Below are positions 5,998-10,105 of a stretch of DNA of 10,105 nucleotides, piece after piece. The notes under the pieces are model-generated. The model saw only the letters and a list, made by a program, of their open reading frames with translations. It had not been told where the DNA came from and ran no database searches. The stretch spans positions 1 to 10,105 of the forward strand of contig CALJUZ010000183.1 in NCBI GenBank assembly GCA_937975235.1. The letters run 5' to 3'. Both the position numbers and the translations under genes were made by a program. The stretch is from CALJUZ01 sp003387805 (GTDB lineage: Bacteria > Bacillota > Limnochordia > Limnochordales > ZCTH02-B6). The stretch's first letter is position 1, and the number at the start of each line of letters is the position of its first letter.

Positions 5998-7023
5998 TTG
6001 AGTTTATCGGAAATACAGCTCGTTTTGGGCATTGAAACCAGCTGCGACGAGACGGCCGCGGCGGTGGTGGAACGGGGACGGCGCATCCTCTCCAACGTGG
6101 TGGCGTCGCAAATCCAGCTGCACCGGAAGTTCGGCGGCGTGGTGCCCGAAGTGGCGTCGCGGCGCCACGTGGAGCTCATCATCCCCGTCATCGACGAGGC
6201 GCTGCGGCAGGCGGGCGTCACGCTGGACGACGTGGACGGCATCGCCGTGACCCGGGGGCCGGGGCTGGTCGGGTCGCTCCTGGTGGGCATCGCCGCGGCC
6301 AAGGCGCTGGCGTTCGCCCGGCGGCTGCCGCTGGCGGGTGTCAACCACATCGAAGGCCACATTTACGCCAACTTTTTGTCCCATCCGGAGCTGGAGCCGC
6401 CGCTGGTGTGCCTGACCGTGGCCGGCGGCCACACGGCGCTGTTTTACGTGCCCGAGTACGGGCGGTACGAGGTGCTGGGCTCCACCCGGGACGACGCCGC
6501 CGGCGAGGCGCTGGACAAAATCGCGCGGGTCCTGGGACTGGGCTACCCCGGCGGGCCGGAAATCGACCGGCTGGCCAAGGGTCAGGATCCGCACCGCTAC
6601 GATTTGCCGCGGGCCATGCTGGACGAAAGCTACGACTTCAGCTTCAGCGGGCTGAAGACGGCCGCGCTGAACCTCATCAACCGGGCCCGGCAGCGGGGCG
6701 AAGAGATCGACGTTCCCGCCTTCGCGGCCGCGTTTCAGGAGGCCGTGGTGGACGTGCTGGTGGCCAAGACGATGCGGGCCGCGGAGGAAAAGGGCGTCCG
6801 GAACGTCATCATGGCCGGCGGCGTCGCGTCCAACAGCCGTCTGCGGGAACGCATGTCCGAGGCGGCCCGGGCGGCCGGCGACGGGATGCGCGTGTACTGG
6901 CCCGGGCCGGGGCTGTCCACCGACAACGCGGCCATGATCGCCGCCGCCGGCTACTACCGCCTGCGGGCCGGCGAGCGGGCGCCCCTTTCCCTCAACGCCG
7001 AACCGGCTTTGAAGCTAAGGTGA
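5998..7023 (+). CDS. tsaD: tRNA t6A threonylcarbamoyltransferase TsaD
   Basis: TsaD transfers the threonylcarbamoyl group from threonylcarbamoyl-AMP to A37 of tRNA, working with TsaB and TsaE. The 341-aa product is of normal length. It has GIETSCDETA (11-20), the metal-binding HIEGH (117-121, His117 and His121), LTVAGGHTALF (139-149), GYPGGPEIDRLA (182-193), SFSGLKTA (215-222), AGGVASNSRLR (273-283) and the third metal ligand Asp309 in STDNAAMIAAAGYY. I favour TTG at 5998 because AGGTGGT ends 7 nt before it; in-frame starts at 5986 (GTG), 5992 and 5995 (TTG) are possible and change only the first few residues. TsaC, which makes the threonylcarbamoyl-AMP, is not in this window. Confidence 0.96.
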   Translation: MSLSEIQLVLGIETSCDETAAAVVERGRRILSNVVASQIQLHRKFGGVVPEVASRRHVELIIPVIDEALRQAGVTLDDVDGIAVTRGPGLVGSLLVGIAAAKALAFARRLPLAGVNHIEGHIYANFLSHPELEPPLVCLTVAGGHTALFYVPEYGRYEVLGSTRDDAAGEALDKIARVLGLGYPGGPEIDRLAKGQDPHRYDLPRAMLDESYDFSFSGLKTAALNLINRARQRGEEIDVPAFAAAFQEAVVDVLVAKTMRAAEEKGVRNVIMAGGVASNSRLRERMSEAARAAGDGMRVYWPGPGLSTDNAAMIAAAGYYRLRAGERAPLSLNAEPALKLR

Positions 7024-7071
7024 CGCCGGCGCGTTTTTGGTGCAGGAGAGCGCTCCCGGCGACGGGAACTC

Positions 7072-8130
7072 ATGTTTCGCACACATTTCCGCGAGAACGG
7101 GGGGCGAGCTCTTGTGTCCGACGGACGGCAGCGTTTCGAGGTGGACCCGGAAGTCGAGGCCCGGCAGCGCAAGGCCGCCGTGCGAACGTCCTTCTTCCTG
7201 CTGCTTCTCGTTTTCGTCATCGCCGCCGCGGCCTTCTGGTACCTTTGGAACTGGCGCGCCCAGCAGCTCGGCGCCGACCGGCCGAGTTTCTCCTTGTTTG
7301 GTTTGAGTCCGTCCGGCTCTGATGCGTCCGGCGACGGCGCGCCCGGCTCCGGGCCGGACGCTGTTTCCGCCGGCGGCAGCGTCAACGTGCTGCTCCTGGG
7401 CGAGGACGAGGAGGCTGTGGCCGCGGCCTTCGTGGCTGCCTTTCACCCCGATGCCGGCACCATCGCGGCGGTGGCGCTGCCCGTGGACACGGTCCTTCCC
7501 TGGGACGAAGGCGCCCGCCTGCGGGACGCCTACCTGAACGGCGGCCCGGGCGGCGCCGAGTCTCTGCGCATGGCCGTTGAGCGGCTGATAGGCGCCCCCG
7601 TCCACCACATCGTTCGTGTAGAATTTTCTGGATTCGTCGAGCTGGTGGACCTTTTGCAAGGCGTGCCCGTGTTGGTGGACACGGACATCGTCTACCGGGA
7701 CGCGGACGGCCGGGTGGTCTTCGAGCTGACGCCGGGCCTGCACCGGCTGTCGGGCGAGGAAGCGCTGCTGTTCGTGCGCTACAAGGGCGACCATCTGGAC
7801 GGCGAGACGCGGCGGGTGGAGCGCCAGCTGCGGTTTGTCGAGGCCGTGGCCCGGGAGGTGCGGGCCCGGTTTGAGTGGGGCACGGTGCAGGATATGCTCC
7901 GCATCGTTTTGGGCAGCGTGGAGACCGACTTGGACCTGGTGACGCTGACCCGCTTGGCCCGGCTGGCCATGGAGGCCGGCGACGACGCCTACGCCGTGCA
8001 CGTGCTGCCGGGCGCGGCCGGGGACGACGGCTGGCGGGTGGACCCAGGCCGGGTCACGGCCCTGTCGGAGCAGGTGTTTCGCGGCCCCGGCCGGGCCGCC
8101 GCCGGCGAAGGCCCCCTATTCGGGCGCTGA
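7072..8130 (+). CDS. Membrane-anchored LytR-CpsA-Psr (LCP)-like protein, divergent active site
   Basis: LCP proteins normally transfer lipid-linked glycopolymers such as teichoic acids to peptidoglycan outside the cell. The 352-aa product has a short basic cytoplasmic N-terminus, one membrane helix at about 41-60, a Ser/Gly/Pro-rich linker (about 77-102) and an LCP-like domain at about 103-265. Retained features are VNVLLLGED (104-112), DAYLNGG (152-158), the EFSGFVELVDLLQGV core (184-198) and LSGEEALLFVRYKGD with RRVERQ (226-252). Key residues are altered: the motif usually SIPRD is ALPVD (135-139), the Asp of the usual DTMM segment is absent, and the usual VRxR is VRYK. It may therefore be catalytically weak or altered. 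The ATG at 7072 lacks a strong SD; GTG at 7114 is possible. It lies 48 nt after tsaD. Confidence 0.75.
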   Translation: MFRTHFRENGGRALVSDGRQRFEVDPEVEARQRKAAVRTSFFLLLLVFVIAAAAFWYLWNWRAQQLGADRPSFSLFGLSPSGSDASGDGAPGSGPDAVSAGGSVNVLLLGEDEEAVAAAFVAAFHPDAGTIAAVALPVDTVLPWDEGARLRDAYLNGGPGGAESLRMAVERLIGAPVHHIVRVEFSGFVELVDLLQGVPVLVDTDIVYRDADGRVVFELTPGLHRLSGEEALLFVRYKGDHLDGETRRVERQLRFVEAVAREVRARFEWGTVQDMLRIVLGSVETDLDLVTLTRLARLAMEAGDDAYAVHVLPGAAGDDGWRVDPGRVTALSEQVFRGPGRAAAGEGPLFGR

Positions 8131-8132
8131 TG

Positions 8133-8141
8133 TGATATGTT
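8133..8141 (+). promoter_or_regulatory. Possible extended -10 element upstream of the transaldolase gene
   Basis: TGATATGTT fits the extended -10 pattern TGn-TATGTT, in a locally AT-rich stretch just after the LCP stop codon. No convincing -35 hexamer precedes it at the usual distance. It could give the transaldolase its own start about 40 nt upstream of the gene; read-through is equally possible. Confidence 0.3.
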
Positions 8142-8187
8142 AGAACGAGTGGAAAACGGCCGGTGGGCCGACGAGGAGGTTTGAACG

Positions 8188-8850
8188 ATGAAGTTGTTTA
8201 TTGATACCGCCAATATCGATGAAATCCGGGAAGTGCATTCGTGGGGCGTGTTGGCCGGCGTGACGACCAATCCGTCGCTGGTGGCCAAGGAAGGGCGCGA
8301 CTTCAAGCAGGTCATCGCGGAGATTACGTCCATCGTGCCGGGCCCGGTCAGCGCTGAAGTGGTGTCGACGGACGCCGAGGGCATGATCCGGGAAGGCCAG
8401 GAGTACGCCGGCTGGGCGGAAAACGTGGTCATCAAGGTGCCGATGACGGCCGAAGGCTTGAAGGCCACCCGGGCCCTGTCCGACAAGGGCATCAAGACCA
8501 ACGTGACGCTGGTGTTCACGCCGAACCAGGCGCTGCTGGCGGCCCGGGCCGGCGCCACGTACGTGAGCCCCTTCGTGGGCCGGCTGGATGACATCAGCTA
8601 CGACGGCATGCAGGTCGTCAGCGACATCGTGGACATTTTCCTGACCCATGACATCGAAACGGAGATCATCGCGGCCAGCATCCGCCACCCGATGCACGTG
8701 GTGGAGGCCGCGGCCGCCGGCGCCCACATCGCCACCATCCCGTACAAGGTGTTCCAGCAGATGCTGAAGCACCCGCTGACCGACATCGGCATCGAGCGGT
8801 TCCTGGCCGACTGGGAGCAGGCCAAGGCGGCCATGGCCCAGCGGGGCTGA
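8188..8850 (+). CDS. tal: Transaldolase, short TalC/fructose-6-phosphate aldolase-like type
   Basis: This is a 220-aa class I aldolase of the compact transaldolase subfamily, which moves dihydroxyacetone units between pentose-phosphate sugars. MKLFIDTANIDEI and GVTTNPSLVAKEG start the barrel. The Schiff-base lysine is Lys83 in NVVIKVPMT. TNVTLVFTPNQALLAA and SIRHPMHVVEAAAAGAHIATIPY are family signatures. Two positions favour true transaldolase over fructose-6-phosphate aldolase (FSA): Glu57 in SAEVV, where FSA has Gln, and Phe129 in SPFVGR, where E. coli FSA has Tyr131. The ATG start is secure: GAGGAGGT at 8173-8180 is 7 nt away. The gene follows the LCP gene after 57 nt and ends at a convergent junction. 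It is probably a housekeeping gene of the non-oxidative pentose phosphate pathway. Confidence 0.94.
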   Translation: MKLFIDTANIDEIREVHSWGVLAGVTTNPSLVAKEGRDFKQVIAEITSIVPGPVSAEVVSTDAEGMIREGQEYAGWAENVVIKVPMTAEGLKATRALSDKGIKTNVTLVFTPNQALLAARAGATYVSPFVGRLDDISYDGMQVVSDIVDIFLTHDIETEIIAASIRHPMHVVEAAAAGAHIATIPYKVFQQMLKHPLTDIGIERFLADWEQAKAAMAQRG

Positions 8851-8851
8851 C

Positions 8852-8885
8852 GGCCGGGGACCGGCCCGGGCCGGGTTTACTTTTT
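8852..8885 (+). terminator. Probable intrinsic terminator of the transaldolase gene
   Basis: GGCCGG (8852-8857), loop GGA and CCGGCC (8861-8866) form a stem directly after the stop codon. An alternative is the 14-bp palindrome CCGGCCCGGGCCGG (8861-8874). Either is followed by TTTACTTTTT (8876-8885). The T-run also encodes the last lysine codons and stop of the convergent gene on the other strand. Confidence 0.55.
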
Positions 8886-9098
8886 CCGCCAGCGGACGGC
8901 GATGCGGCCCGAAGCGGTGCGGTAGACGTGGAGGGGCCCCAGGCGGAAGAGGGGCCGGTGGAACTCCAGCACCTTGCGGCCGATCTTCACGCCGACGCGG
9001 CGAAGCTGGCGGCTGGGAGCGGCCCCCGGCGGCAGCTCGGTGACCGGGTTTCGGGTGCGCGCGCTGCGGTCGTCGTCCCGGGAATCACGGGTCGGCAT
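8877..9098 (-). CDS. Small basic protein of unknown function
   Basis: I do not recognise this protein of about 73 residues. It is strongly basic and rich in Arg. The N-terminal half (RDSRDDDRSARTR) looks disordered; the C-terminal half (VGVKIGRKVLEFHRPLFRLG then YRTASGRIAVRWRKK) alternates hydrophobic and basic residues as in a small beta-rich fold. I see no signal peptide, membrane segment or metal-binding cysteines. Third codon positions are overwhelmingly G or C, as in the neighbouring genes, which supports real coding. The start is ATG at 9098 (GGTGG about 8 nt upstream) or GTG at 9110. Either start overlaps the end of the upstream lipoprotein gene (stop at 9085-9087), so the two are probably coupled in one operon. 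A nucleic-acid or membrane-surface role is conceivable from charge alone but unsupported. Confidence 0.6.
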   Translation of the reverse strand: MPTRDSRDDDRSARTRNPVTELPPGAAPSRQLRRVGVKIGRKVLEFHRPLFRLGPLHVYRTASGRIAVRWRKK

Positions 9099-10002
9099 CG
9101 GTCTCGCCACCGTTGTCAGGAGCGGTCAGGCCGGACGTGGCACCTTCGTCGGGCCGGCTCCCGGCCGGCCCGGCGTCCGGTTCCGGATGGAAACGGGGAA
9201 GAATGGGCTCGGCGAAGGCCGCCAGCGCGTCCTCGACGGCCAGCTCCCGGGCCCGGGCCACGTCCCGCCGGTGCGGCGAAGGGATCAGCGAGGCGGGCGG
9301 CTCGGCCGCCAGCGACCAGTTCAACAGGCGGCCATCGTCCACGCGGCCCACGCCGACGGCTCGCCGCTGGTGCACGATGTCGCCGGTGTGGGCGTTGACG
9401 AGGCGGGCTTCCAGCTCAACGGAAACTTCTGTCGTCTGCACCACGAACCATTCCATTGTTTCACCCGGCGCCTCGCCCGGCGCGCCGCCGCCGGACGGGG
9501 TCCGGGAGGGCGCTCCTACGCGGACGGACTCGTCGTAGCCGGTGATGCGGCCGACGATGAAGCCGTCCGCGCCCAGTTCCAGGGCGATGTCCCGGGCCAG
9601 TTCGAGCAGTGTTTCGTCGTCAATGTTCCAGAGCGAGGAAGGACGCCGCCGGGCCAGCTGCTCGGCCACGGCTTCCATGGGCACCACTTCGTACCAGCCC
9701 ACCGCGTGCAGGCCGGCCAGCAGGCGGGCTGCCAATTCGTCCTCGAGGCCCGCTTGGGCGGTGTCGTTGGCCAAAGGAAACACGGCCACCACCTGAATGC
9801 CGGCCACGTCGGCGGGCGGGGGCGTCCAGCCGTCGCCGGCGGGCGTGCACGCGGCCAGCATGAAGGCCAGTGCCGCGGCCACGGCCGGCAGCAGCCCGGA
9901 CCGGCGCACGCCGGGCCCGGGAACTCCGGGGCGGCGCTGCCCCCGGTGCCGGCGGCCCGCGGCCGAGCCCGTCTCTTCAAGGAAAACCGGGTGCCCCGTC
10001 AT
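9085..10002 (-). CDS. CsgG/TolB-N-like lipoprotein
   Basis: This secreted lipoprotein of about 305 residues has a hydrophobic stretch ending in a lipobox (LLPAVAAALAFMLAAC, lipidated Cys52). The mature part begins with IQVVAVFPLANDTAQAGLEDELAARLLAGL, then GWYEVVPMEAVAEQLARR, then LELGADGFIVGRITGYDE and VELEARLVNAHTGDIVHQRRAVG. This order (conserved N-D/T motif, helix, 'GAD.iv.G.I', 'rlv...TG.i') is that of the CsgG/FlgO/GNA1162 alpha-beta fold seen in envelope lipoproteins. A Gly/Pro-rich insert lies near residues 167-181, and the C-terminus is a low-complexity acidic tail. ATG at 10002 has GAGGAG 7 nt upstream but gives a long Arg/Gly-rich leader. GTG at 9909 would give a textbook 20-residue signal (MRRSGLLPAV...) with Cys at 21. 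Function is unknown; a role in envelope assembly or scaffolding is inferred. Confidence 0.75.
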   Translation of the reverse strand: MTGHPVFLEETGSAAGRRHRGQRRPGVPGPGVRRSGLLPAVAAALAFMLAACTPAGDGWTPPPADVAGIQVVAVFPLANDTAQAGLEDELAARLLAGLHAVGWYEVVPMEAVAEQLARRRPSSLWNIDDETLLELARDIALELGADGFIVGRITGYDESVRVGAPSRTPSGGGAPGEAPGETMEWFVVQTTEVSVELEARLVNAHTGDIVHQRRAVGVGRVDDGRLLNWSLAAEPPASLIPSPHRRDVARARELAVEDALAAFAEPILPRFHPEPDAGPAGSRPDEGATSGLTAPDNGGETDADP

Positions 10003-10053
10003 GCCTTCGCTCCTCACAGCAATATGTCCCTTGCGCGATCACCGTTCGCTTTA

Positions 10054-10059
10054 ATTTTA
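10054..10059 (-). promoter_or_regulatory. Possible -10 element for the lipoprotein gene
   Basis: Read on the minus strand this is TAAAAT within an AT-rich patch about 50 nt upstream of the ATG at 10002. The region at the -35 distance is GC-rich with no TTGACA-like hexamer, so support is weak. Confidence 0.3.
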
Positions 10060-10105
10060 CATCATCCCTGCCGGGAAACGCCGGGGCGCGCACGGAACCC
10101 GCGCC

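Noticed and set aside
8188..8850. Annotation as fructose-6-phosphate aldolase (fsa)
   Set aside because: Glu57 and Phe129 occupy positions that are Gln and Tyr in E. coli FSA, so the TalC-type transaldolase reading is better supported.
1..10105. Mobile element, CRISPR array, tRNA, rRNA or frameshifted gene
   Set aside because: I saw no transposase or integrase motif, no regularly spaced direct repeats, no cloverleaf or rRNA signature, and no recognised gene with a broken reading frame.

Overview
This is a GC-rich (roughly 70%) bacterial chromosome segment with dense gene packing. GC-rich third positions and frequent TTG or GTG starts preceded by strong Shine-Dalgarno (SD) sequences fit a high-GC Gram-positive. 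The gene order tsaE-tsaB-rimI-tsaD, an LCP-type protein and a short TalC-type transaldolase suggest a Firmicutes/Bacillota lineage of the Symbiobacterium/Thermaerobacter/Limnochordia kind. That placement is inferred from gene content and composition, not from a marker-gene search.

Layout. (1) Positions 1-749, minus strand: an XRE-type helix-turn-helix regulator with a C-terminal TPR-like helical region, cut by the left edge. (2) Positions 750-1035: an unusually AT-rich divergent promoter region. It has a plus-strand promoter with perfect consensus hexamers, a minus-strand promoter overlapping inverted-repeat elements, and a GC-rich leader of about 145 nt. (3) Positions 1036-4082, plus strand: a class I glutamine amidotransferase-like gamma-glutamyl hydrolase (C26/PuuD-like), a self-cleaving P1/DmpA-type aminopeptidase (S58) and an M55 (DppA-like) zinc D-aminopeptidase. 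(4) Positions 4143-7023, plus strand: tsaE-tsaB-rimI-tsaD, the tRNA t6A37 modification genes with the ribosomal S18 acetyltransferase, partly overlapping. (5) Positions 7072-8130: a membrane-anchored, divergent LCP-like protein. (6) Positions 8188-8850: a transaldolase. (7) Positions 8877-10002, minus strand and convergent: a CsgG/TolB-N-like lipoprotein followed by a small basic protein that I do not recognise.

How the genes may work together. The t6A genes form a conventional housekeeping block. Upstream of it, three hydrolases specialised for non-standard peptide bonds (gamma-glutamyl, D- or beta-aminoacyl, D-aminoacyl) share an orientation and a likely promoter divergent from the XRE/TPR regulator. 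This looks like a small regulated module for salvaging peptides such as peptidoglycan stem peptides or gamma-glutamyl compounds; the substrate is inferred. I see no mobile element, CRISPR array, tRNA or rRNA.
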